DNA from: Fidelibacterota bacterium
Lineage (GTDB): Bacteria > Fidelibacterota > Marinisomatia > Marinisomatales > TCS55
NCBI GenBank assembly: GCA_002713455.1
Contig: PASX01000037.1
Coordinates: 8,833 to 17,646, forward strand
Direction of reading: 5' to 3'
DNA: 8,814 nt
Of this stretch, positions 1 through 7,436 are shown piece after piece. The position numbers and the translations under genes are program-made. The stretch's first letter is position 1. Each line of letters starts with the position of its first letter. Below the pieces are notes generated by a model that worked only from the letters and a program-made list of their open reading frames with translations, was not told where the DNA came from and did no database searches.

Positions 1-1392
1 AATTGGATCTTTTACATCCTTAGCTACTTCATTTACAAATTTTTCAAGAGCATGTGAACCTCCAACACCTAGAAAGCCAACTCCGGTTCCATCCGTATTA
101 ATATAGGCTATCATTTTTTCTTGAATTTCTTCACGGTGAGTTTCCACCCACTCAGTTGATCCCAATAAACCTGGCTCTTCTGCATCCCACCCTGCATATA
201 TAAGAGTTCTTTTTGGTCTCCAACCTGTTTTCACTAGCTCACCAATAGCGCGCGCTTCTTCCATTAAAGAAACCATTCCACTTATTGGATCTGCGGCACC
301 TTGTGCCCATCCATCATGATGATTTCCTCTCATAATCCATTCATAAGGATATACGGAACCCGTTAATTTCCCAATTGGATTATAGGCTGTTCTCAATTTC
401 CATTCAAATTCAAGGTGCAAGTTTACCTTTACAGGGCCGGGGCCAATATGATAAGTAACAGGCAATCCACCCCTCCATGAACTCGGAGCAACTGGTCCTT
501 CTAAAGCCTTAAGTAGTGGTAAGGCATCGCCATACGAGATAGGCATTACAGGGATTTTCATTATAGTTGGCGCATCATCTATATCTATCCTCTCTGCATC
601 TTTTGTAGCACCATATCCAGGAGTTAAAGGGTCACCAGGATACATAGGCATATCCAATACTGAGCCTCTTTGAACTCCATGCTCCATTCTATAGGGACCT
701 TTTGGATAAACATCACCTTGAAAATATCCATCATCCTTTGGATCAGAATACATGATACATCCAATCGCACCTTGCTCGTAAGCTACTTTTGGTTTGATTC
801 CTCTCCAAGAACCACCGTATTTAGCCAATACGATTTTTCCCTTAACATCAATTCCCATTCTGGCCAATTCTTCATAGTCTGCTGGGATACCATAGTTCAC
901 AAAAACCAATTCTGCTGTTACATTTCCATCAGCTGAAAAAGCATTATACCCGGGGAGAACATCTTTTGTTATACCAGAAGTTGCATCTTCTTTTAAAGCA
1001 GGTTCTTTTAATTGTAATGACATTCTTTTTGGGGCTACCATTTCTAATTTTCTAATTTTTGGAAAAGGAACCATCACTTCAAAAGTTTCAATAGAAGCTT
1101 CATATCCCCATGATTTGAATTTTTCTGCAGCAAATTCAGCATTTTGTTTACTCCAAGGAGACCCGACGTTGTGGGGTTTAGAAGACATGTGTTTCATCCA
1201 ATCATCCAAGTTCTGAGGATTTAGGGATCTGTCAAACTGAGATTCTAATTGATTCTGGGCCTCCCTATCTAAAGACACATCAAATGTAGAGACCTGATTA
1301 ATTTTTGGATCATTAGTTTCTACAATGGGAGCTTGTCCACACCCATAAAGAGATATAATTAATATAAGTAACCCAAAAATATGCTTTTTCAT
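1..1392 (-). CDS. M28 family zinc metallopeptidase, PSMA/glutamate carboxypeptidase II-like lipoprotein (3' partial)
   Basis: The frame is open from an ATG at 1392 to the left edge: 464 residues, with the C-terminus missing. The N-terminus is a lipoprotein signal (MKKHIFGLLILIISLYGC) with lipobox LYGC and Cys18 followed by Gly, so an envelope-anchored enzyme is expected. A PA-type insert follows, seen around residues 182-198 (DVKGKIVLAKYGGSWRG) and in VQRG (240-243) and GDPLTPGY (253-260), both characteristic of the PSMA group. The zinc-peptidase core shows His358 (GNHHDGW), bridging Asp368 (GAADPISG), catalytic Glu405 with ligand Glu406 (WDAEEPGLLGS), and Asp434 (YINTDG). Their spacing matches human PSMA H377/D387/E424/E425/D453 as I recall it. 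The last His ligand and the dimerisation domain lie outside. Family members remove C-terminal or dipeptide residues using two zinc ions. The Arg that binds glutamate in PSMA (R463) aligns with Gly, so a Glu-specific activity is doubtful. Family assignment is very secure; substrate is unknown. Confidence 0.95.
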   Translation of the reverse strand, partial: MKKHIFGLLILIISLYGCGQAPIVETNDPKINQVSTFDVSLDREAQNQLESQFDRSLNPQNLDDWMKHMSSKPHNVGSPWSKQNAEFAAEKFKSWGYEASIETFEVMVPFPKIRKLEMVAPKRMSLQLKEPALKEDATSGITKDVLPGYNAFSADGNVTAELVFVNYGIPADYEELARMGIDVKGKIVLAKYGGSWRGIKPKVAYEQGAIGCIMYSDPKDDGYFQGDVYPKGPYRMEHGVQRGSVLDMPMYPGDPLTPGYGATKDAERIDIDDAPTIMKIPVMPISYGDALPLLKALEGPVAPSSWRGGLPVTYHIGPGPVKVNLHLEFEWKLRTAYNPIGKLTGSVYPYEWIMRGNHHDGWAQGAADPISGMVSLMEEARAIGELVKTGWRPKRTLIYAGWDAEEPGLLGSTEWVETHREEIQEKMIAYINTDGTGVGFLGVGGSHALEKFVNEVAKDVKDPI

Positions 1393-1582
1393 TATCAACC
1401 TCCTAAAATTGAATTAATTTTCATGGTAGGTAAAATAAATTGCAACTACTTCAAAACGAAGATTATTTATAAAATAATTTCTTTAGCGATACGCCACATA
1501 GACATAAAATGAAACAATTATGGCAGTTAATCGTTAATTGTATAGTTTTTGCACCTACTCTTTAAATAATTAAGGAATATTA
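1393..1582. promoter_or_regulatory. Divergent intergenic region with weak promoter and operator candidates
   Basis: This 190-bp AT-rich spacer lies between the minus-strand peptidase gene and the plus-strand small membrane protein gene, so it should carry both promoters. Toward the small gene there is a -10-like TATAGT at 1541-1546, with no convincing -35. It is directly preceded by an imperfect inverted repeat, CAGTTAA-TCG-TTAATTG at 1524-1540 (6 of 7 pairs), which could be an operator. A second inverted repeat, ATTATTT-ATA-AAATAAT, lies at 1462-1478 but is pure A/T and may be chance. On the minus strand a TATAAA (1466-1471) is the best -10 candidate for the peptidase gene. All of these are weak sequence matches. 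Confidence 0.3.
1396..1404 (-). promoter_or_regulatory. Strong ribosome binding site of the M28 peptidase gene
   Basis: The minus strand reads AGGAGG-TTGATA-ATG, a consensus Shine-Dalgarno six bases before the start. It fixes the start at 1392, and the lipoprotein signal begins exactly there. Such a site is stronger than those usual in Bacteroidota. Confidence 0.85.
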
Positions 1583-1807
1583 ATGAATAAATTACAGAGA
1601 TTCATGCTCAAGCACCCCTATATAAGTATAGCGGCAATTATGCCTTTTGCATTGGCATTTGTTTTAGGTCTTTTTTCTATAATACTAAATATAGTTCTAC
1701 CTATTTTAGTATCACTCTTTTTAGCAGGATGGATATATACAGCTATAGTTGGTCGTCCAATGAATCAATATTATCAAAAACCTTTTTGGTATATTAAATA
1801 CGACTAA
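1583..1807 (+). CDS. Small two-helix membrane protein, unknown function
   Basis: The product has 74 residues and I do not recognise the family. A short basic amphipathic N-terminus (K3, R6, K10) precedes a long hydrophobic block, residues 13-57, which splits at Pro40 into two probable membrane helices (about 13-36 and 41-57). The tail, residues 58-74, is polar and aromatic (GRPMNQYYQKPFWYIKYD). Positive charges on both ends suggest that both termini face the cytoplasm. A Shine-Dalgarno AAGGA at 1572-1576 lies six bases before the ATG, which supports real translation. It is the only plus-strand gene here, and its TAA overlaps the TAG of trhO, tail to tail, over bases 1804-1807. The mix of a good ribosome site, coherent topology and exact packing against trhO makes it likely real, but function cannot be inferred. 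Confidence 0.7.
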   Translation: MNKLQRFMLKHPYISIAAIMPFALAFVLGLFSIILNIVLPILVSLFLAGWIYTAIVGRPMNQYYQKPFWYIKYD

Positions 1808-2844
1808 TTTATTCTAGCCAACTTTGGCTTAACTCTACTTGAGTAACGGGTTTGTGAAACAACCTTTTTCGGGTCTTTTCGAAGAATACGCTGTTCCTCA
1901 ATTGGTAGACTTGCAAAGTCTTTACATTCTTTTGTACAACAACCATCATATTTTTTATAACACTTATCACACTGAATAAATAGTATGTGACAAGCTTCAT
2001 TCCCACAATCTAAATGATGGTCAGCAGGATTACCGCATTGATGGCATTTCCCTACAATATCATTCGTTATACGCTCTCCCATTCTTGCATCAAAAACAAA
2101 ATTTTTGCCTCTAAACTTTGAGTCTAATCCTTTTGTTCTTACATCATGGGCATATTGAATGATGCCTCCTTTAAGTTGATTTACATTTGAAAATCCACTT
2201 TTGATTAAATAAGAGCTTGCCTTTTCACAGCGAATACCCCCGGTACAGTAAAGAAGTATTTCATCTTTTTCATGTCCATTTAGCAAGTTTTTAACTTCAG
2301 GTAATAGCTCTCTTGATGTATCTACGTCAGGAATAATAGCATTTTCAAATTGACCAACTTCACTTTCATAGTAATTCCTCATATCAACTACCAAAGTATT
2401 ATTTTCTTCTAGCTTGTCATTGAATTCTTTAGGTGTTAAATGCTTACCCACTTGATTCATATCAAATTCATCTTTGCCAATATTATAATTTACAATTTCA
2501 TCTTTAATTTTAATTACAAGCTTATAAAATGAAGCTCCGTCTTGAATTGCTTTTTTTAAAGATACATCTTTTAAAAAATCACGAGAATTCATCGTTTTAA
2601 TAAATAAATCCCAATTTTTTTCAGGACAACTCAACTGGGCATTTATACCTTCATTCGCAATGTAAATTCTTCCAAAAATTTTTAGGTCTGACCAATCTCT
2701 ATACAATTGATCTCTCGCAAGTTCTGGCTTTTCAATTAATATATAACGATAAAATGAGCATGTGACTCTTGAAAAGGTCTCATTTTTTAATTCTTTTTCT
2801 AGATCTAATCTATTTTTTTTATTATAAAGGATTTCTTTTTTCAT
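1804..2844 (-). CDS. trhO: Oxygen-dependent tRNA uridine(34) hydroxylase TrhO (rhodanese-like, YceA/UPF0176 family)
   Basis: The 346-residue product is close to the 350 of E. coli TrhO (YceA) and is alignable throughout. TrhO uses O2 to hydroxylate U34 of tRNAs, giving 5-hydroxyuridine, the precursor of the wobble modifications mo5U/cmo5U, in the cytoplasm. The N-terminal domain carries SFYRY (30-34) and FGRIYIANEGINAQ (57-70). A rhodanese domain follows (about 135-235) with the active loop YCTGGIRCEKAS; Cys200 is the expected catalytic cysteine. The family signature GKNFVFDARMGERI is at 246-259. The C-terminus is a Cys-rich probable metal-binding module (C267, C270, C280, C285, C292, C295, C302, C303, C307), then a basic tail. 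It is the last gene of a three-gene operon, starting 3 bp after the nitrilase stop, so translation is probably coupled. There is no obvious terminator behind it. It implies an aerobic lifestyle. Confidence 0.96.
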   Translation of the reverse strand: MKKEILYNKKNRLDLEKELKNETFSRVTCSFYRYILIEKPELARDQLYRDWSDLKIFGRIYIANEGINAQLSCPEKNWDLFIKTMNSRDFLKDVSLKKAIQDGASFYKLVIKIKDEIVNYNIGKDEFDMNQVGKHLTPKEFNDKLEENNTLVVDMRNYYESEVGQFENAIIPDVDTSRELLPEVKNLLNGHEKDEILLYCTGGIRCEKASSYLIKSGFSNVNQLKGGIIQYAHDVRTKGLDSKFRGKNFVFDARMGERITNDIVGKCHQCGNPADHHLDCGNEACHILFIQCDKCYKKYDGCCTKECKDFASLPIEEQRILRKDPKKVVSQTRYSSRVKPKLARIN

Positions 2845-2847
2845 CCG

Positions 2848-3660
2848 TTAACCCAATGGATAAATATCTGGCCTACGATCTCTAAAAAACATTTTTCGCG
2901 CTGGCGATTTATTAACTTCTTCAAGATCTATATCACATATCAATAAATCTGCTTCTCCGGATGGTGCCTGTGCAATCACTTTTCCTTCTGGATTTGTAAT
3001 TAGTGATTCTCCTGAAAACTCAAGTTGATCTTCTCTACCAACTCTATTTGCTAATGCGCAAAAATAACCATTTTGAAATGATGCTACCTGCAGTTCTGCC
3101 TCATACAAACCATCTGGCCATTCACCTATTGTTCCAGCCTGTGGAATAGCAACTATTTCCGCTCCATTTATCCCTAAGCTTCTCATATATTCTGGATAAT
3201 GGCGATCATAGCAAATTGCGACACCAACCTTCCCAACTGATGTATCATAAACCTTAGCTCCATGATTCCCTTCAGTATAATAACTTTTTTCATAAAAACA
3301 TTCATAATCAGCTATGTGTACCATTCTAGTTGTTCCTAATAATTCACCATTTGAATCAATGACAGGAGAAGAATCATATGTTTTACCTTCATCCAATTCA
3401 AATAAATTGATTACGATTACGATTTCATGTTCTTTTGCTTTAGCCATATATTTTTCAGTAATTGGGCCAGGAACTTGTTCAGCTAAATGGGTGATATCAC
3501 CATCAGCTAAATATTGAGGGTAAAATGGAGTAAAAGCAAGTTCTGCAAAAATGGCTAGTTTAGCACCTTTAGCCGCTGCTTGATCTAAATTGTCAAGACC
3601 TAATTGAATATTTGCCTCTACATTTTCACTGGCAGGCTGCTGAATAAGTGCTACCTTCAT
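2848..3660 (-). CDS. Nitrilase-superfamily carbon-nitrogen hydrolase with altered catalytic Lys position
   Basis: The product is 270 residues, a normal single-domain length for the CN-hydrolase superfamily, which hydrolyses amides, carbamoyl compounds or nitriles in the cytoplasm. The first Glu is Glu40 (FAELAF), the second structural Glu is Glu124 (FYEK), and the nucleophile is Cys150 in GVAICYDRHYPEYMR. The end, FRDRRPDIYPLG, is the usual family C-terminus. The overall pattern resembles N-carbamoylputrescine amidase-like enzymes. The oddity is in TRMVHI (111-116): aligned on the conserved His and FYEK, the catalytic Lys of the usual YRKxH motif is replaced by Met113, with Arg112 next to it. 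The codon at 3322-3324 is ATG on the coding strand, so this is not a reading error on my part. The start codon overlaps the upstream gene's stop (TAATG), and no strong ribosome site is seen, which suggests translational coupling. Substrate is unknown. Confidence 0.9.
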   Translation of the reverse strand: MKVALIQQPASENVEANIQLGLDNLDQAAAKGAKLAIFAELAFTPFYPQYLADGDITHLAEQVPGPITEKYMAKAKEHEIVIVINLFELDEGKTYDSSPVIDSNGELLGTTRMVHIADYECFYEKSYYTEGNHGAKVYDTSVGKVGVAICYDRHYPEYMRSLGINGAEIVAIPQAGTIGEWPDGLYEAELQVASFQNGYFCALANRVGREDQLEFSGESLITNPEGKVIAQAPSGEADLLICDIDLEEVNKSPARKMFFRDRRPDIYPLG

Positions 3661-4727
3661 TAACTAATGTCAAATTCTATTCCAGAGTATCCAGGCATAT
3701 TATCCATTAATTTTTTACCAATCAAAATACTAGGAGTGTAATAACCTTTATGATTGTGATCCTGTAGTAAATGCTCTGCTACTTCCACGGTACCCCACGC
3801 TGTAAGATCATATCCATCCGATGTAGTAAATCGTGCAACAACTATATCACCTTTTTTATTTTTCACTTCACCCCAAAAATATGATTTAGAACTAGCTCGT
3901 TCATCTGCATTATTTGGATTCCAAATTTTATCAATCCTTTTTTTAATAAAATTCAGCACCCAGTTAATCTTAATTAATCCAACAAATAATCGTTGTTTTC
4001 GCATCTTTTTTACAGATTTTTTTGAACGAGCAAAATAAAATTCGATATTTGGAATTCCGGTACTGTGATAAGCTGTAAAAATATCACCCCACGGTATTGT
4101 TACAGTATTTATTGGGCCATAGCCAAAATCAATTTGGCGTTCTTTGTGAGCGAGAGGAACTTTTTTGATAACTCCATTTTCTCTAATTTTCCCGCCATGC
4201 GCTAGGCCTTCTACTGCGGTTTTAGCTGTACCTTTACTAGGCTTAGATCCTTTCGTTGCCCAAGCCATAGTTAAGTGGGTTGCATCAGGACATTTTTCTT
4301 TTAAGGATAATGCTAAGCAATCTGTTGGAATAACGTCTGAACCAACACCTGGACAAAGAACAACTCCTGCAGATAATGCTTCATTATCTTGCTGGTTTGC
4401 GTAATCATAAACTGAAATTTCTCCTGTAATATCAATATAATGTACCTTTGACTGAATACAGGCCTGAATCATTGTTTTTGCAGTAGCAGAAAATGGTCCT
4501 GCACAATTTGCGATTACATCAAATCCTTCAATTTGTGTTCTTACTTTATCAATAGATGATAATGAAAAAACTTTTGACTTAAGTCCATTCTTGCTCGCAA
4601 TTGCAACTACTTCTGTTGACCTGCCAGCCAATACGGGCTTAAGCCCTCTGCTTATTGCTTCTTTTACAACTAATTGTCCAGTATAGCCATTAGCACCATA
4701 AATCATCCATTTTTTATCTGAGGTCAT
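3660..4727 (-). CDS. Saccharopine dehydrogenase-like NAD(P)-binding oxidoreductase
   Basis: The 355-residue cytoplasmic protein has an N-terminal Rossmann fold. The dinucleotide loop is GANGYTG (Gly11, Gly14, Gly17), and LAGRS (33-37) follows the second strand; Arg36 is well placed to bind the NADP 2'-phosphate. NCAGPF (74-79) and HYIDITGE (96-103) are standard for the saccharopine dehydrogenase NADP-binding domain family. The C-terminal half (about 130-355) matches the trans-acting enoyl reductase/YbjT-like branch rather than lysine-pathway saccharopine dehydrogenase, so lysine metabolism should not be assumed. A basic stretch at about 234-268 (KKSVKKMRKQR and KKRIDK) flanks a hydrophobic segment and could touch the membrane. 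It is the first gene of the operon with the nitrilase and trhO. No Shine-Dalgarno is seen before its ATG, and only 101 bp separate it from the receptor gene upstream. Family is secure, substrate unknown. Confidence 0.88.
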   Translation of the reverse strand: MTSDKKWMIYGANGYTGQLVVKEAISRGLKPVLAGRSTEVVAIASKNGLKSKVFSLSSIDKVRTQIEGFDVIANCAGPFSATAKTMIQACIQSKVHYIDITGEISVYDYANQQDNEALSAGVVLCPGVGSDVIPTDCLALSLKEKCPDATHLTMAWATKGSKPSKGTAKTAVEGLAHGGKIRENGVIKKVPLAHKERQIDFGYGPINTVTIPWGDIFTAYHSTGIPNIEFYFARSKKSVKKMRKQRLFVGLIKINWVLNFIKKRIDKIWNPNNADERASSKSYFWGEVKNKKGDIVVARFTTSDGYDLTAWGTVEVAEHLLQDHNHKGYYTPSILIGKKLMDNMPGYSGIEFDIS

Positions 4728-4749
4728 TATGAATAATAATTGCTAATTA

Positions 4750-4755
4750 ATTATA
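4750..4755 (-). promoter_or_regulatory. Candidate -10 box of the reductase-nitrilase-trhO operon
   Basis: The minus strand has a perfect TATAAT about 22 bases before the ATG at 4727. This would give a very short leader, in keeping with the lack of a Shine-Dalgarno site. No good -35 is found; that position falls inside the preceding terminator hairpin. The alternative is that the operon is expressed by read-through from the receptor gene. Confidence 0.35.
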
Positions 4756-4802
4756 AAAAAAAACAAAAAAGGTGTAATAATTTTAAAATTACTACACCTT
4801 TT
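4755..4802 (-). terminator. Intrinsic terminator after the outer-membrane receptor gene
   Basis: An 18-bp inverted repeat has arms at 4785-4802 and 4767-4784 (core GGTGTAGTAA / TTATTACACC on the minus strand). It has one mismatch that can form a G-U pair, and its inner A/T bases form the loop. On the minus strand it is followed by a T-rich run (4770-4755) interrupted by one G. It begins 26 bp after the receptor's stop codon. The plus strand also has a T-run at the far side, but only four bases, so termination in the minus direction is favoured. Confidence 0.85.
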
Positions 4803-4828
4803 CAATAGATAAAATTTTAGTTTTGGAA

Positions 4829-7324
4829 TTAAAAAATTTCTCCTGCACCCTCGTCCATATCCATACTTTGTCCTCTTTGACGACTATATCGACTTCTATC
4901 TTCCATCTTTCCAAAACGATATTCTAAGGTTAAACGAAGAGTTTGACTATTCCAATTTCTAGTTGCGTTCTGTTCCCAATTATCTCCAAATGAATAAAAC
5001 CCAAACCCTGAAAGCCCAAAAGGATCACCAATATTGAGAGTAAGATTAAGTCGTTCTTCCAGGAGTTTCTTCTTCAATGATAATGATGAAAATGTCATTG
5101 CATCCATACTACCAATCGCGAAATCTCGAGATGGCATATGAAACATAAAAAACATGAATTCAGTCGTTGAATTAATATTCCACATTGTTGTAAATCTCAA
5201 ACGTTGCCCTTGTGATGTATTGTCATAATCTTCACCATACAAATCTGTATTGATTTCGTCCTGATATACACTTCCAGAGAACATTAATCTGAGCTTGGAT
5301 CCAAGTGAACCAACCACACTATAATCAATTCCTTTAGTTTTTTGATCTGTTAGATTTGCATAGGTAGCTATCGAAACACCATCATCTCTCATTTCTTTAT
5401 GTCGTTGCATTTTATCAGTAGTATGTCTGTAATAACCACCCAAACTGAGTGAAAGTCCTCTAGAAAATCGACTAAAGTTTAGCTCATAGGAATCTGTGTA
5501 TTCTGGCTTTAAGAATGGATTACCTGTCCTAATATTTTTACTATCTTGACGTGTAGTAAATGGATTTAACATTCTAGATCTAGGGCGATTAACCCTTTTA
5601 GAGTAACTAGTTTGTATTTGAAGTAATTGTGGCGCTCCAAATGTAACTGAGAGACTAGGATAAAAACTTGAATACGGATTTTCAAATTTTTCATTTGTTG
5701 TTTTTAGCTCTGAAAGCATATCAACCATCTCATACCTACCGCCAGCATTAATTCCAAAAAAACCTATGCTTCCACCATATTGTATATACGCTGCATGGAC
5801 AGTTTCATTATAAATAAATTCATTGCTAAACGCTTTATCAAGAACATACTGATTGGAAGCATTATCAAATATTTTTGCTTCTTGTTCATCTCCACGATCA
5901 TTGGATTTACTTGCAAATCCAACATCTAACTTGCTATCATCGCTGAATGGATGACTATAGTCTAATTTAAAATCATAGCCCTTGCTAGTTCCATCTTGGC
6001 CATTAAGAGCTCCATTTTTATCAACAAAAGTTGATCCACCATTATCTGTACTATAATATTCATTTAATCCTTCATTAAGTCCATCTGAGAATCGAGCATA
6101 AGATGTTAACTTTTGTTTTGGATTCTTGAATTTTTTATCATAATTCAGATTAATATCAAACCCACCCCTATCACTATTTCCATTTGTTGTGCGAATAAAC
6201 TTTTTATCACCAGGACCCGTATCTATATTATTCGTTTTACCATCACTATTTCTATCTCCATTACTTATTGTTGTTGAAACAGCCAAGGATTGTGATGGAT
6301 CAATAAAATATTCAAAACCAGTTTTTACAAATAAATTTGGTCCTCCAGAGTTTGATTCGCTTGCCTGATCAAGTGTATTATTAAATCCTGGAAATTGCAT
6401 TGTGCGAATGCTTGACCCATCTGAAATTCTTTTTCGATCATTCATACCTAAATTAATGAAAGAATTAAAACTAGTAGTCCGGTAATTAACTTGTCCGGAA
6501 AAATTTGAGCCGCCTTGAGAGTCTCCTCCTGTATTTATGTTACCATTCAGCCCAGCAAATTTGTTTTCTTTTAAAACAATATTTATAATTCCGGCCATAC
6601 CTTCAGGGTCATACTTAGCTCCAGGGTTTGTCATTACTTCAATATCTGCAATGTTTGCAGAAGGGATACTCTGAAGAAGTGATTTAACATCTCCACCAGC
6701 AATACTTGATGGTTTGCCATCAATCATTAGATTAACTTTTGAACTTCCTCTTAAACTCACATTATCATCGGGGTCAACTTCTACACCTGGGACCTGACGA
6801 AGTGCATCAATAGCATTGCCTCCAGTTGATAAAGAATTTTTTTCTACATTGAAAACACGCTTTTCTGCTGTCTGGACAAATAAAGGCCTTTCTCCTTCAA
6901 CATCTACACCTGCCATCTGTAAAGTTGTCTGAGATAATGAAATAGTCTCTAAATTATATTCTGTTTGATTGCCACCAAACGGCATGAATGTATAAGGTCC
7001 TAATTCTTGTTTTTTATAACCAATATATTCAATAACAACTTTGTGACGACCTAACGCAATTTCTTTAATGTGAAATTCACCATCTTCATTGGTAATACCA
7101 CCTGTCATGATAGTATTACTTCGGTTATTAATAATTGAAACTGAAGCATATGGAATTGGTGAGCTAGTTGTAGAATCAATAATGGTACCATAGACTACAC
7201 CAATTTTAGGAACTTTTTTCGGGTCCACTTGACCTTGCTGGCTCCATCCGCCACGACCCCCGCCTCTTTGACCAAAAGCAAAGCTAATAAATAAAACTAA
7301 AAGGATAATTGAAGTTTTACGCAT
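4829..7324 (-). CDS. TonB-dependent receptor-like outer-membrane beta-barrel protein (PF14905 type)
   Basis: The 831-residue product has a signal peptide (MRKTSIILLVLFISFAFG), then a Gly/Arg-rich mature start (QRGGGRGGW, 19-27). A carboxypeptidase-regulatory-like beta-sandwich spans about 42-128 (GTIIDSTTSSPIPYASV to the YNLETISL strand). The plug domain spans about 150-252 and shows the family pattern: LRQVPGVEVD, VSLRG, MIDGKPS, IEVMTNPGAKYDPEGMAGIINIVLK. Residues from about 258 to 805 are a beta-barrel of alternating strands ending in LRLTLEYRFG. A 26-residue charged tail follows, Arg-rich and then acidic, ending in Phe. Such proteins sit in the outer membrane and import or bind large ligands, often peptides or glycans; the ligand cannot be told here. 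There is no SusD-like partner beside it. The ribosome site AGAGGTG (7334-7340) supports the start. A terminator follows the gene, so it is probably a single-gene unit. Confidence 0.93.
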   Translation of the reverse strand: MRKTSIILLVLFISFAFGQRGGGRGGWSQQGQVDPKKVPKIGVVYGTIIDSTTSSPIPYASVSIINNRSNTIMTGGITNEDGEFHIKEIALGRHKVVIEYIGYKKQELGPYTFMPFGGNQTEYNLETISLSQTTLQMAGVDVEGERPLFVQTAEKRVFNVEKNSLSTGGNAIDALRQVPGVEVDPDDNVSLRGSSKVNLMIDGKPSSIAGGDVKSLLQSIPSANIADIEVMTNPGAKYDPEGMAGIINIVLKENKFAGLNGNINTGGDSQGGSNFSGQVNYRTTSFNSFINLGMNDRKRISDGSSIRTMQFPGFNNTLDQASESNSGGPNLFVKTGFEYFIDPSQSLAVSTTISNGDRNSDGKTNNIDTGPGDKKFIRTTNGNSDRGGFDINLNYDKKFKNPKQKLTSYARFSDGLNEGLNEYYSTDNGGSTFVDKNGALNGQDGTSKGYDFKLDYSHPFSDDSKLDVGFASKSNDRGDEQEAKIFDNASNQYVLDKAFSNEFIYNETVHAAYIQYGGSIGFFGINAGGRYEMVDMLSELKTTNEKFENPYSSFYPSLSVTFGAPQLLQIQTSYSKRVNRPRSRMLNPFTTRQDSKNIRTGNPFLKPEYTDSYELNFSRFSRGLSLSLGGYYRHTTDKMQRHKEMRDDGVSIATYANLTDQKTKGIDYSVVGSLGSKLRLMFSGSVYQDEINTDLYGEDYDNTSQGQRLRFTTMWNINSTTEFMFFMFHMPSRDFAIGSMDAMTFSSLSLKKKLLEERLNLTLNIGDPFGLSGFGFYSFGDNWEQNATRNWNSQTLRLTLEYRFGKMEDRSRYSRQRGQSMDMDEGAGEIF

Positions 7325-7333
7325 TTATATTTT

Positions 7334-7387
7334 CACCTCTTTTAATTAATATTAAAAATTATATGTAAGCGTTATGAGCGATATTAA
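7334..7387 (-). promoter_or_regulatory. Candidate promoter and ribosome site of the receptor gene
   Basis: On the minus strand a TATAAT (7358-7363) lies 18 bases downstream of TTAATA (7382-7387, four of six to the -35 consensus). The Shine-Dalgarno AGAGGTG at 7334-7340 is nine bases before the ATG. The arrangement is sigma70-like rather than the Bacteroidota TAnnTTTG type. The ribosome site is solid; the promoter is tentative because the region is almost all A/T. Confidence 0.4.
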
Positions 7388-7414
7388 AACAAATAATATT
7401 TTAATTTAAATTAT

Positions 7415-7429
7415 ATTTTATTTTATTTT
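7415..7429. repeat. Short pentanucleotide repeat (ATTTT)x3 upstream of the receptor gene
   Basis: Three perfect ATTTT units are followed by a degenerate one, inside an almost pure A/T stretch (about 7381-7440). It sits roughly 30-50 bases upstream of the proposed -35, where an A-tract or UP-like element could act. It may also be plain low complexity. Confidence 0.5.
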
Positions 7430-7436
7430 ATATTTT

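Noticed and set aside
670..936. Plus-strand 88-codon open frame
   Set aside because: It lies wholly antisense to the well-supported M28 peptidase coding sequence and has no ribosome site or family resemblance.
1509..1565. 18-codon open frame (MKQLWQLIVN...) ahead of the small membrane protein gene
   Set aside because: It has no ribosome site, overlaps the likely promoter, and is too short to tell from chance.
1775..1788. CAAAAACCTTTTTG palindrome near the end of the small gene as a terminator for trhO
   Set aside because: It has only a two-base loop and A/T pairs, with no T-run after it in the minus direction; it is more likely chance within coding sequence.
4829..7324. SusC-type glycan uptake locus
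   Set aside because: There is no SusD-like lipoprotein or glycan-degrading enzyme nearby, and the plug/barrel pattern is that of the PF14905 group rather than SusC.
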